NCBI RefSeq assembly: GCF_001039355.2
Contig: NW_019773572.1
Coordinates: forward strand, 17,820 to 51,585
DNA: 33,766 nt
Direction of reading: 5' to 3'
Source of the DNA: Lingula anatina
Lineage: Eukaryota; Brachiopoda; Lingulata; Lingulida; Lingulidae
The notes below the pieces were generated by a model. It did no database searches. It saw nothing but the letters and a program-made list of their open reading frames with translations, and was not told where the DNA came from. Of the stretch, positions 8,387 through 20,131 are shown piece after piece. Numbering within the stretch: position 1 is the first letter of the stretch; every line of letters starts with the position of its first letter. The translations under genes were made by a program, and so were the position numbers.

Positions 8387-8498
8387 TTGTGTCTCCCTTC
8401 CTCTCTCCTACATCCATCCTCGTTATCATCCCTCACCCGCCACTCCACCACATTCCTCTTCAAACACTCTAATCATTTCAATACACGTACATGCTATC

Positions 8499-8830
8499 TC
8501 CCTCCCCTCCCCGTCTCACGTTATGTCTTCACTAACACAATGGGGTGATATTTGTGGAATCCGTCACAATCATGGTTGAGACAGCATCAGAATCAGCTGG
8601 TGTCTCGCTTGTACTGTTGAAAGGACAGTAGTAACCCCTACCAGGGCCACACAGAGAAATTTTCATTAAAATGTCACAGATATTTTTCTGGCTAATTCTG
8701 CACCAGTTTTTGTGTTGTCCAGCGAGAAACTTTGAAAATAAAAATAAATAAAACACCCCCGTCCCCCAGCCGACCCCTGGTGGAGAGTAGAAGGACTGTC
8801 CATTGGTCATATTGGCTGCTCTCCTCACCT
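8499..8830. repeat. Dispersed repeat, copy 3
   Basis: Shares the left ~95 bp with copy 2 almost base for base (CCCTCCCCGTCTCACGTTA, then ATCCGTCACAATCATGGTTG). The CTACCAGGGCC element has a diverged inverted partner (CCCCTGGTGGAGAG near 8774). A longer interior separates the two. Confidence 0.65.
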
Positions 8831-8855
8831 TGGGCTCCGTGGCAGAATATAGCAT

Positions 8856-10260
8856 AATTTATTTGTATGATATGATCTATTAGTGTATTCATTACGGACA
8901 GGAGCGATGCATGAATTTTATTTGATTTCCTTGGCTATGCTGTGATTTAGTTTCGAATTTTTAAAAGCATCATGTGATACATGTATGTGACTTGCCAGTT
9001 AACGAACTTTTTTGTCTGTGGCAGTTCCGAGAGGTTGTTAACTGAGATGACAGGTGAGAGTTATCGTTTTGGGTCTGGATTGAGGTCGTCTTCCGAAGAG
9101 CGGTACTTTTTACTGGACAGGTCCATTTTTAGAGACAATTCAATGGCTTGGAATGTACGTTAGAGAGTCACCTAAATTGTGAATAATGTTGTGTATCAGC
9201 GCAATTTCAAGTTTTGTTTCCATGTCTGTTTCAGAGAACGTTTAGTTCACGATCCCAGTAACAGATAACCGCAGCTCTGGGATCATGTCCATGGATTCTG
9301 CCTTCAACTTGTCCCAAACCACAGACTAATAGGACTCAGCAGCACACCACGCTGTGTATCTACCAAGGAGATCACTGTCGAAACGCGGAACGCTTCATTT
9401 GCACGTACACTGTACTTCTTCCTTAACATCTGACCAAAACAGGCAGGATCTAAAGAAAAAATCTGGTTCCTGTGAAGGAGTACAGCATTTACCTATTGAT
9501 GTGGGGGTGTCTGGAGACGGTGACAAACATGTATTTTGCACTTCGCGGTCAGATTGTAATTGTATGCTTGAAAACTTACAGCTCCTCTTGCGTATGCAAA
9601 CGTACACCAATGTTTAACTGCGTATTTAAAACGTACAAGTCGTAATTCCACCGAACCCATAACGTTTGTCTACGCATGAGCATTTTATTTCATACGTTAG
9701 TGTTATACGGTATAATGTGACAGCGCTTATTTTTAATCCGTTTAGGTAACGTTTAGGTTATGATGTTGACCTTTACACGAAATACAGTTCATACTAATTG
9801 AAAAAACCTGTATTCATAAAAATCAAAATTTTGAATAAAATACGTGCTCTATCAGGAAGCCAGTGCAACTGTTTTAAAATAGGTGTGATATGAGTCTCCC
9901 TAGGTGTAGGGGGTTAAAATACGCGCTGAATTTTTTTGAAATCGCTGCAGTATTTCTTTTTTCTATTGGTACAGCCATAGAGTAAAGAGTTGCAGTAGTC
10001 TAACTATATTATTATCTTTTATTGCGCTATTATCATTATGCTTATTTCATATTAGAGATATTGGAAAAATTTTGTTTTTCCAAACGTTGGCCTTAAAAAC
10101 GTATCGAAACTCCCAAACTTGGTGTGGTTTTGGGCTTCAGTAAGGATGACAGCGGTACATAAACAGCTCTGATAGTTTGAAGATAACCTATAACTTCATT
10201 GTTTTGTCTTTTACTTTATTTTTTATAAATCATTAATCGTAGGGAACCAAATTACCATTT
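8856..10260. other. No supported gene; one low-confidence plus-strand ORF
   Basis: An 87-codon plus-strand frame (9354-9617) has a cysteine-containing tail but no recognisable domain, conserved motif or convincing splice context. An 8-bp hairpin GATCCCAG/CTGGGATC lies at 9251-9258/9277-9284. I see nothing else. Confidence 0.3.
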
Positions 10261-10287
10261 GATTAGTGGATTTACTAACAATATAGA

Positions 10288-10316
10288 ACGCGTGCGTGCG
10301 TGCGCGCACACACACG
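10288..10316. repeat. (GCGT)n(CA)n alternating tract
   Basis: CGCGTGCGTGCGTGCGCGCA followed by CACACACG; a short alternating purine-pyrimidine tract. Confidence 0.85.
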
Positions 10317-12500
10317 TATTCGTGAGAGAATAAAGATGAGAAAATCATATGCATCAAAATCAATTTTATTGTGCAGATAAAAATATGAAAGCATTGTATA
10401 TTCACAAAAAATTCACTGGTTATGTTATGTCCGTAAAATTACAAATCTAAAACAAGGTGCCGAATTTCCGATTGCAGCATTTCTGTTTACCTCCAAATGG
10501 CTCAATCGCATGGTCTGTTGGTCAAACGACAAAAACTGCTCAGATATTAAAATCAGTGTGCAATATTGCGTAATATCAAGATAGCCAGTGACCTACATAA
10601 TGTCGCTTCAATTTGGGGTGAATAAGGATCTAATGTTAATTTTCTTCTGGTATATTTTAAAATGTGCTGAACACAAATTCGTCCTGTGTATTTTTGATGT
10701 TGTAAATAACAAATGAAGTTTCATCCGTAAAATATTGGTGAGAGTTGAAAAGGAAAGGCGGCTACTTCAGCCTGCCACCTCCCCCTACCATGAATGTAAT
10801 GGGATGGACAGCCAGGAAGGAGACGTCACTGCCTCAGTGCTGTGTGATCAGGAAGTGGAGGGAAGGCGGCTTAGATATTAAGTATACGAATATCATTATT
10901 TCAGCCATAACAATATAACGTTTTAAGAAACCAATGTGAGGTATTTGGTGATAAGTTACTTGTGATTTATTTTTGAGAAGTATTTTGACACCCGTTTGTT
11001 TAAACGTGGTTTTGATCATTTCCCAGCATTTTCCCCACGTACCATTTTTTCCTCCTTCATCTCATCAAGTCTCATACAACAAAGGAAGATGCAGTTGCAC
11101 TTCATGTTTAATATTTTGGACTTCATCGGTAGATATAGTAGTGGCAGTGGAAGTGAGAAATGGCTAAGGAGGGGGAAATGCTGTGAAATGACTTGTGAGG
11201 GTCTGGCTATTGATATATACCCGGTAGTGAGCGGTTGGTAGTGGAATTACAGAATTTGATATAGGTATAGTAACAAACGTCCATTTCCGAAGTAAAGAAC
11301 ATAATTGAAATATTAAGGGGTTATAACAGTATACAGTATACAGTAATACTTCCATTTCGAATATTGGCAAGATTTCATAAATAAATATATAATATTTCAT
11401 TTCATTAAAATGTGTGAGCTAAATTGAAGTTTTTGTGATATTTCTTCAGCAGGACAGGGATGACTTTCTTGTTTAGATGGGAATTAAGTACGCAAAAATA
11501 CACAAATTCTATGTCGGTTTAAAGCAAAATATTTTTCTATAATATTCAGTATTCCGTAATATTGAGTTTCACCTAAATTACCATGGGACACATTATCGAA
11601 ATCGTTGATATATTCTACAAGTCCGGTGTCGAATTCTTAATTTCTCTTTTTACCAGCGTGAGTGCATTCTTCAGTCTGATTCTCAAAATTGATTGAAATC
11701 TAGAATATATCGACTGACGCTCATTGTGTGTCTTTCTTTTATTGTTCAGATGAGAAAATGGATTATTGTCTCTTGAAATTTGCTGTCTTGTTGAGTAAGA
11801 GATGTCATTTTACGAATCAAGATCGATTATTTTGTGTCACAAGTGAAGTATGTAGAATTAAGAAATTTTCATTTGAGAAAAATGTCCATTTGAGAAATAT
11901 TCCTTCTTGAAAAGCTGATTTCGTACATGTAAATGCCCTTCATATGATGGAAAAGAAACTACTTTTGTGTTTTACTTATCTCTGAACGTATAGTTCTAAC
12001 AATGTAAAATATGACACGTTTTATCATGAAAAATAACTGATATTTTTGCCAGTTATCTGTTAAAGAAATACAGGTTGTGGGTAAAGATGATGGGACCATT
12101 TATGTGATTGAAAATTATTTTATTTTTCAAATTTAACTGTTTTAGGCCATTCTCTCTAACCAGCATCTTTCCTTCTATTAACCAGACGATGCAGATATTA
12201 GGGATATTTTCTCGTAGGTAGAACAATCTATTTTCAGAAGGTTGCAAATTGTTTAATACAAGATTTTTGAAATTGAAAATGGATGTAGAGAGAATATGAG
12301 AAATATCGTGATATGTTCCTTGGATTTTAATCCAGATTTCATTAGTGAACATGTAGTTTGTTTTCTAAATGGTTTTTGTAAGGATTTTTATCAATATCAT
12401 ATTCCTTTTATAATCTAATGTTCATTACTATTTCAATTTTGTCAAAAGCTGGATAAACGCTGTATTTGTTTTTTACGTATTTTGACACTTTTTGTTTTGC
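10317..12500. other. No gene seen
   Basis: About 2.2 kb of AT-rich sequence with only short, compositionally ordinary open frames. A short minus-strand frame near 10757-10830 (F-L-A-V-H-P-I-T-F) was considered and set aside. Confidence 0.45.
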
Positions 12501-12702
12501 TTAAGCCCCCTCTACACTGGACGGCGTCCTTTCTGCGTCCCGTGGTACGGCCCCGTTTGAGAGTAAAAAAAAATCGTGCCGACATCTGGCCGATCATTGA
12601 GCATTCATTCTGCAACCAAAGTGATGCTTGTGCCTCTATGTCAGTTTCATGGTCGCACAAAGGACGCAGAAAGGACGTCGTCCAGTGTAAAGGGGGTTTT
12701 AA
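12501..12702. mobile_element. piggyBac-like MITE with TTAA at both edges and ~36-bp TIRs
   Basis: Left arm 12505-12540 (GCCCCCTCTACACTGGACGG, then CGTCCTTTCTGCGTCC) pairs with right arm 12662-12696 (GGACGCAGAAAGGACGTCGT, then CCAGTGTAAAGGGGG) with few mismatches. TTAA lies at 12501-12504 and 12699-12702, matching the target duplication of piggyBac-superfamily elements. The total is ~200 bp with no coding. The two opposing ORFs here read the same TIR from both strands and give the same peptide (K-P-P-L-H-W-T). Confidence 0.82.
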
Positions 12703-13170
12703 CAACGAAAGTGTGTCCGACTTAAAAAGCGCTCAATTTTAAACATACCATTTAATAAAAATCTCTTAATTGTCATTGTTATATAGAGAAAAACACTGAT
12801 GTATCAAGGATATGTTAATGGGGTCAAATGTTGACCTCTGGAACGAGATGGAGTATTTTGAGAACTTGATCATGTGAGTCCAGAATGGATCTCTCTCCTC
12901 GGGGAGGGCGGAGTCTAGATCCACCATTGTTTTTTGTTGTTTTTTTAATGAAGAAGTTGAAATATATTTTTTGTCATTAAGAACAAACATAAGACCATTA
13001 GTGTGGTAGATAGTTTATTTGTCAAGTCGAATATATACTTATAGTAATAAAAAGACTTAAGACAATGATGTTTTACAGCTGTATCTTTTAAAGTAATTGA
13101 ATACATAAAAGCAATCTGTATTTCTCGAAGAATAAACTTATTGAATATACAAATGTCTTAGCGTCTTTCC
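12703..13170. other. No gene seen
   Basis: AT-rich sequence without recognisable coding or repeats. Confidence 0.4.
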
Positions 13171-13177
13171 TGACAAC

Positions 13178-13228
13178 TTCATGGCTCAGTGGTAGCCTAG
13201 GGTTGGGGTTAGATTCTTGGCTCGAGCA
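13178..13228 (+). repeat. tRNA-like module 1 (A and B box)
   Basis: TGGCTCAGTGGTAG matches an A box and GGTTAGATTCT a B box, in the spacing of a tRNA-derived pol III promoter. It does not fold into a full tRNA. Confidence 0.55.
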
Positions 13229-13311
13229 CTTTGGAATTACAAAGAGGTGCTATTAGAAATTTTCTTTGGTTACTATAAGAAGAAAGTCTACCCGGGGAGG
13301 GTGGGTGGGAA

Positions 13312-13383
13312 CACTTAGAGAAGTGGGTAACGCGCTTGCCTCTGAGACAGAAGGTCCCCAGTTCGATTCCTGGCGCTTCTAGG
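13312..13383 (+). repeat. tRNA-like module 2
   Basis: GTGGGTAACGCG resembles an A box. CCAGTTCGATTCCTGG gives a T-arm with a clear B box, and TCTGAGACAGA a short anticodon-like stem. The acceptor stem is poor, so this is a tRNA-derived SINE head rather than a gene. Confidence 0.6.
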
Positions 13384-13473
13384 TCCCAGCAAATTACCTT
13401 TTGCAAAAATAAAACCAAATAAACAATTTGAACAACTACAAGAGGAGCGTGCGAAATACGAAAAGCAAACTGA

Positions 13474-13552
13474 GGCAGTAGCTCAGTGGGTAAGGCGACA
13501 GACCAAGATAGAGAAGAAGGCGACTGATTGATAAGCAACGGTTCGAGTCGAG
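13474..13552 (+). repeat. tRNA-like module 3
   Basis: TAGCTCAGTGGGTAAGGCG is an excellent A box, and GGTTCGAGTCG a good B box about 50 bases later. Again there is no complete cloverleaf. Three such modules within 375 bp, all on the plus strand, suggest nested or composite SINEs. Confidence 0.6.
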
Positions 13553-13565
13553 CTGGAGAAAAGAA

Positions 13566-16331
13566 AGTCAGGAATGACCATATGACATTTTGAAACTACA
13601 TCTATTACAACTTTTATGTACGTTTATTATAACAAATACAAGCAATTCCACTATACAGATGAATGCAAAACCCATGCATAACGTTTTGACTCTACATAAA
13701 AAGTAATTTTCATAACAACTTCGCATTTCGATATGTAAATCAAGCTTAAATACGACTATCTACAACTAAATGTGTTGGAGGTTCTATGCATTTTGAAAAT
13801 TGTCGCTCAAGATCAATCGTTTTGGTTTTGAAAAAGTGATCAAGAACACTACATACGAGACGACATAATACTGACCAGAACAAGAAATTCTCAGGTTTTC
13901 GCTGTTACTTAAAAGAGAAAGTTGAAGATTTGACGTGATGTATTTTACAACTATCGTTGTCATTGGTGTATTTGTATACTTGACTGATCCAAAATTTTAC
14001 CGATGACATTTTTATCCAAATTCATGGGTGGTGTAAATGGAAAATTCAAAATGCATATGATCTCATGTAAGCGTTCCCCCCGCACGCGGGTACACACTCA
14101 TGACACCACAACTTACTCTATGTCGCCATGCTGATGATCACACACAACACCAAGCACCAGTCAAACATTAATCAATTGTTAATTTGATGAGTGCTTTTTC
14201 TTATAGATAAATAGATATGGTCTTTATATTTTGCGCCAGTTTTCTTCTATGTAAATCTTAAAATAAGACTTAGGTGGCATAATATCGAATGAACACTTAA
14301 ATTTATGCGTCGTGCGAATCAAGAACAGCATGAAGACATAGTAAGTTTACAACCTTATCCCAGTCATAGTCATTTTTAAGAACAATATGTAAACAAAATT
14401 GAAAAGGTTTTCGAAAAACAAGTTTACTTAAAATAACTCAGAAAATGCTAATAAATTCAACGGTCTCCGGTGTCCAGTGATCAAGAAACACTCAGCAAAA
14501 ATAACCCAACAGCACGTGCAGGACTGGCACTATATCAGGCCTTTTGTTCTCAATCACCCCTTGATCCCGACCGAAATACAGAATTAAGAAAGTACCAAGT
14601 ACAAGATCAACATTAAATAAAACACTGACCTTCTAATTTTGCGTAAAACTTTAACCAATCAAGTGCCTTTTTTCTGATTTTTCTGATTTTTCATATTTTA
14701 TTAGAAAAAAAAATCACAAAAGAAAAAAGGATTTTTTAGAAGATACGTCAGTAAATTGGCAATTAACTGATAAATTTCGTGCTTTTAGAGGGTTGACAAA
14801 CGTTGACAGTCTACAAAAGTTCGTTTAATTGCTAGGAAATGCCCCCAAAACAAAGCTTTGCGACAGTTGAAGTTTTCGATAAGGATTTGATATGGATTTT
14901 TCAAATTTCAAGTTGTAAAAGATGTAATAAATGCCAGTCCTACATATACGTTTTAATTGACAAAAGTTGCCAAAATGAAACACTTTCTACTATTCACCGT
15001 TTCTCTTTGTGAACATTTTCGCTTTGTAATGAAGATAAAAAGTTAATTTTCCTTCTTTTACAACATAAACATATAAATTTCGAAAAAAAAAATACCCCAA
15101 CCCATGGTTTGATTTCCTGAAAACAGAAACATTTCTACCCCCTCCCAGCAATAAAACTATGAGTCCATCGCTGATCAGACACACCACTAGTATAGCAAAA
15201 CACCGGAAACCAAAGGAAGTTTATTCTTAGCATGCGTCATAACCGCATATTCAGTTTTAGAAAGACCCGTTTCAATACGTGTGGGCAATTCTGCAATAAC
15301 TTGAGCACATTTTACAATTTCATACTTCCGTCATAATTTGGATAACATCGTTTTCAGTTTATTGTAAATTTACACCTCGTTCATTTCTTCAGATGAACCC
15401 ACAATATAATTCCTTTATGCATTTTACGTAATGGATTTTTTCTAAAGTTAACTTCATTAAAATCAATATTTGTATCCAATTTAATATGAAAAAATATGCA
15501 ATTTCATGTCTTATTACAAATTTGCCCACACGCAAAATTTTACAATAAAACATTAAATTGGTCGTACTAGCACAGTGCTCTGCCTGCACATCACTTAATT
15601 TTACAACAATTAGTTTTATTTTCATAGATCACTTAAGCAAGACACTTTTTTGTTTTAGGAGAACTTAAAAAGTGTCGTTTCAGGTTAGAGAACCGATGGG
15701 TATAAAGAAAAATAAATAAATAAATCACAATGAAAACATAGTGTGCGGATAGACTGCTGTAATACAACCTTTTTACACATGTATAATAATAAACCAGCGA
15801 CGTGCAGGGTTGACGCTTGGATTTAGTTCTTTTTATTAAAATTTTCATGAATAAATCACTCGTTACAAGCTGCACTTCATTTGATACACGTTTTGATGCA
15901 GAATATTACAAACCAAAACAAACTTTACATTTCATTTTCAAACCAAATCAAATGTTAACCCTGCAAGTTGACTATAGACAAATTTCGACACGCAAGATAA
16001 CGTTGACATGGGTGCGGGCGCTGGCGAACACGAATCTTTTCAGGGAGTGCGTCTAGTTTCATCGTAGACAGTGGTCACGAAGTACTGAAATTAAATGAAA
16101 AATGAAATAAATTTAACGAAATCCACATGCAAGAAAAAATATCTTTGATAAAGTGTATTAAATTCTTTACAGTGATCCATTTCGGTATGTAGTAAGAGAT
16201 ATAAAAAACATATCATAGATATATGCTCGGCAATTGAACCTACACGTTCTATACAATGACAATTTACAACGACATCATTACTATTGCATGTCCTGTAGAC
16301 ATTGTTACACGTCAACATACTAATTTTTATA
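13566..16331. other. No gene seen
   Basis: About 2.8 kb of AT-rich sequence. The short open frames (65-80 codons) are in line with chance. No repeats or domains were recognised. Confidence 0.45.
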
Positions 16332-16820
16332 TTATTTAACTATCTTTGCAAAGTCATATCCCTCTACGAGGAGTATTGTGATGGCGACTGCATATCTGTC
16401 CACGCAGATCATGTATAAAACAGACAACCGGCTGTACTTATATATCACGCTGTTCTGTACACGAACTGTTACAAAGGTTGCAGGGCTTGGACTTCTCCAT
16501 ATTTGCAGAATTAACGTCGATAAATGTAAACATTTAACAGAAAGCATAAAGTTTTGAAAATTTTTTAAACACCTAAAAGTGAATGAAATGAAAATTTTGT
16601 AAATGCGGGGACCGGGGTTAGAAACATTAAATTGTCTCAGTTCTGTAAGATGATATAAACCCTGGTCAATGACAATTAACATGTGGTTTATAGAGCACAA
16701 GGATGAAGAAATTGTTTGGTTTTGTCTGGTTTTTGCCATTTTGTATTTTTGTGTAGTGAGATAGGAGTTTAGCACTTTATTGTGCTTATTATTACCACTT
16801 CGCTTATATTTACGGAACAT
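16332..16820 (-). CDS. Unrecognised 162-codon ORF
   Basis: An ATG-initiated, stop-terminated frame of 162 codons, long for sequence this AT-rich. The N-terminal ~35 residues are rich in Lys/Asn/Gln, and the middle holds aromatic and hydrophobic residues without a clear membrane segment. I recognise no domain. It ends ~110 bp from the outer edge of the left inverted-repeat arm and is not repeated at the right arm. It may be a relic of an element, a last exon, or chance. Confidence 0.2.
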   Translation of the reverse strand: MFRKYKRSGNNKHNKVLNSYLTTQKYKMAKTRQNQTISSSLCSINHMLIVIDQGLYHLTELRQFNVSNPGPRIYKIFISFTFRCLKNFQNFMLSVKCLHLSTLILQIWRSPSPATFVTVRVQNSVIYKYSRLSVLYMICVDRYAVAITILLVEGYDFAKIVK

Positions 16821-17168
16821 GAATGAACATATTAATAGATTTATTCCAATTCACCATCTTGAATAAATTCGTAATCCGAACGATGGCATATTTAGCTCAA
16901 CTTTCTTTTTAAAATCAAATACTTTGTCAGTATTTCTTTTTCAGATTGTTATATCAAGGACAGAATGTAAATGGAATTATGAGAATTGAAGTCAAGGGAG
17001 ATCGACAGCGCCTAGCAAATATACGATTGCTTTCCTGGTCGCGGCTAGTTCTCTAGAAAAACACTGGTTTGTTGGCAGTTAACTTTAATAATCAGGATAA
17101 ATGTGTACAAGCCACTGACGATAGAAGAAAAGGCACCCACTGGGAGCTGAGAATATACCGGTAGTTAC

Positions 17169-17268
17169 CTGCTTTGTCGTCTTGGTTTGTTTAAGACGGG
17201 GTAATGCGTTCAGACCTTTTGATGATTGGAATAATCTTCTCACTTCTTTATGGGCAAATACTTTACTT
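17169..17268 (-). pseudogene. Orphan copy of BEN-gene exon A
   Basis: Minus-strand copy of the exon at 25635-25734, with acceptor (TTTTTCCAG) and donor (CAG|GTAACTACC) kept and the frame open (F-A-H-K-E-V-R-R-L-F-Q-S-S-K). It differs from the right copy at about four residues. No exon B follows, because homology ends at 16928 inside the intron, so this copy is truncated. Confidence 0.75.
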
Positions 17269-19078
17269 CTGGAAAAAGCAAAATAAAAAGTTATTTGACT
17301 TTTCAAGCTCATTTGGCATTCATGTCAATAAAATATACCCAAGTGCCATTGCGCCTGAAGTGGGAAATGCATACTTTTTAATAAAATATCGTCATCATAA
17401 AACGATCAGTGTTGTCTTATATAATCTATACAGTACTTACAACAAACTACAGCAGTTCTCAGTGTCAAAATTTCAGTCTACGTGTGGAAATTGTGGCAAT
17501 GTGGCATATGAAACTTCTTCCTCTTCCTCCTGACCTTGGTCCTATCTGAATACCTCTCACCAAAATGATCAGCTGGTTTACGTAATAATATCACGGTCTC
17601 GGGATTGTGTTAGAGAAGACACAATGCGTTTTTCCCCCAATCTAAAATGTTACCATCATGTTATTGTACAAACAAGCCATTTTGTTTTGTCCATAGACTT
17701 TCATCTCAAATGAATAATGTTATTAAAATCAACACACCCCAATTAAAACATGATGTCCTATATTGTATAGAGTTGTGGCGACTAAGGTTTGTACATGTAT
17801 ATCTAACATTTTTATTTATGCAGCGGTACATACAGACCAAAATGTGCTTCATGAGAAAAAACAAAGAAGAAATCACATGACAATCAGTTTACTGAGTTAT
17901 GTAAACGAGTCCCTTTACATCGTTTACATTGTTTTAAATCTAGTAGAACTGCAATGCCTAAAACTATAGACATCATAAAAACTTGACCAACTTGACCACT
18001 CTCACCTTGACCAAACGATTATAAAAGTGAAATCAACAGTGCCTAGGAGGCAGAATATTAGTGAGGAGTGGGGATAACCATTCAGAAAAAAAAATAAATA
18101 AATAAACATAACGAGGGGGGACAAAAAATCGCACATGAAGCTGTGTATTAATTGACTGGTGTCTCGGTCCTAGGATATAAACGGCGCAGCAAAGACGTGC
18201 TTGTTGTTCTGAATTTCATGGTGACACCAGTGAGGGTAAATGTTTGTGTATCAACCTGTATCAATGAAAAGTTAATATGTGCAAACGCGAAAACGACTGA
18301 GGATTTTTCTGTTTTCATCAGCCATTACAACATCCAGATATTTTTTCTTTTTAGATACATTTTAATTAATTGATTAAAAGTTTTTAGCTTAGACGTCTCC
18401 TCAAGTTCACCATGCCAGTTTTGTTAAAAGCCGCTGCTAACGCGTTCCTGGAAAGTGCTTTTATGTTTTAATCATAAATCTCTAACTGCCTTTTCAAATT
18501 AGAGCTTCATAATCTCAGGTTATATTTGCTTTGAATTGAAAGCAATTTCTAATACTAAATTCGTCTACATGTATATAGATGCGCATATTTAAGAAAATTA
18601 CTGTCATTCAATGTCTGTTGCACTCATGGCTTTTGAAAGAAATTGTCCCATCCCTTGCTTCCATAAGGATATACAATTTATTGATATACCTGTTACCATA
18701 TAGATATAGTAAGCTTTTTCTCTCCCCTACCCCTATCTGAAAAAGTCCTTGCTGTTGTAGGGGTGGGGTCACATAAGGGGTGAAAGCACACAAAAATCTA
18801 CCAGTATGAGAAGGCTATCACACATATTTGGACACTAGAGACATAGGCCTTCCTAAAAATCACTATGAGAATTCGTCCCTTTTTTGGTACCGATGAACAA
18901 AAGGATTATTTACTGAAGGAGGGACACTTATTGAGTTGTCCTTTACTTTCAGTACACCGTCAAGAGTAAGGTTAATGCAAGAAGGCTTAAAATATCATTC
19001 TGTTTGATACCCTTAACAATGGTTCAGTGATGTACAAGGGGGTAATGAATGTTGAAGCATAGTTTTACATAGTTTTGC

Positions 19079-19345
19079 TTTTTATAAAATGTACACATAC
19101 CGCATTTTCTGAGAACTGAACAGTTTAGTACCTTTAAAAATATTAATTTATCTGTTTCCCAAACCTTTTTTATAAAATGTACACATACTGCATTTTCCAA
19201 GAACTGAACAGTTTAGTACCTTTAAAAATATTAATTTGCCTTTGTTTTCCACCCTTTTTTTATAAAATGTACACACACTGCATTTTCCAAGAACTGAACA
19301 GTTTAGTATCTTTAAAAATATTAATTTGTCTTTGTTTCCCACCCT
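19079..19345. repeat. Three ~89-bp tandem units in the left arm
   Basis: Each unit runs from TTTTTATAAAATGTACACA through GAACTGAACAGTTTAGTA and CTTTAAAAATATTAATTT. The same triplet, inverted, is at about 23608-23875 in the right arm, so the triplication predates the arm duplication. Confidence 0.85.
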
Positions 19346-20131
19346 TTATGAGGACAGTACTATACCCTTAGAGTTCACTAACTTTTACATTACATTAGGC
19401 AGGATTGAAATTTCAATTATGCTGAGGCATATTTTAAATCAGCCTAGGCTAACTAAAATCTTACTAAGCAAGATAAAAATCTGACTAGATTAAGGTTGAC
19501 CTTTCAATATAATTGAAGAGATGAAGTAAATATCATCATTAAAATAGTACAAATACATTATAAACTGTGTTCTTATCTTTTGATAATTAATTAGCAAAGT
19601 CAAGAATATATCAGTAGGAGCCACGTTAAATTTACCATAATCCTAGATTTCACGACTGTTTTTGACACATCCTGAAAGTAATTATAAATTTTAGTGATGG
19701 GTATGGTATTGCATAAGTTATGATTTAGTTAATGAGTTATAAATATTGCCCTTAACTTATTCTCATACTCTGAGTGAGGGAAACACCATAGTTTGTTAGA
19801 GAAATATTTTAATTTGGCCTGGGCTGATTTCAAATCTGGCTTGCGACATAAATATAGTTCACAATAGTGTATAATTTATCTTAGTGTACTTGCCACTTTC
19901 ATACATGACAATAAAATTCTATTAAAACATCGATGGTTTTAAAAGTAAAATGTGTATTGATCAAAGTACACGGTATTTTATGTAATTAACAATGGCAATA
20001 CATGTACATCTTGTTTGGGTACATATTTTAAAGAACTTTTTAAATTATAAGTTTTTACACACTAAAATAGCATACTTCCAATGAAATTTAAAGTTTGCTG
20101 TGCACTCAGTGTACACAACTGAAATGTTTTT

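Larger units (their letters stand above)
16928..20118 (-). repeat. Left arm of large inverted repeat (~3.2 kb)
   Basis: This block recurs in inverted orientation at 22802-25978 with only scattered substitutions and small indels. Outer matching words are CAGTATTTCTTTTTCAGATT (16928) and AATCTGAAAAAGAAATACTG (25957). Inner words are GTGCACTCAGTGTACAC (ending 20118) and GTGTACACTGAGTGCAC (starting 22802). The arm carries, on the minus strand, a copy of BEN-gene exon A, and three ~89-bp tandem units (19079-19345). All ORFs shared between the arms are explained by this duplication. Confidence 0.93.

Noticed and set aside
10757-10830. Short minus-strand frame ending F-L-A-V-H-P-I-T-F, reminiscent of a serpin C-terminus
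   Set aside because: Too short, the following residues do not fit serpins, and there is no neighbouring exon.
12442-12742. Two antiparallel ORFs of 87 and 86 codons
   Set aside because: Explained by the inverted arms of the TTAA MITE.
13209-13538. 109-codon minus-strand ORF
   Set aside because: Antisense translation of the tRNA-like SINE modules.
13312-13552. Functional tRNA genes
   Set aside because: A and B boxes are present but acceptor and anticodon stems do not form proper cloverleaves.
18608-18793. 61-codon ORF conserved at 24158-24343
   Set aside because: Conservation is explained by the inverted-repeat arms; other frames in the arms are equally conserved.
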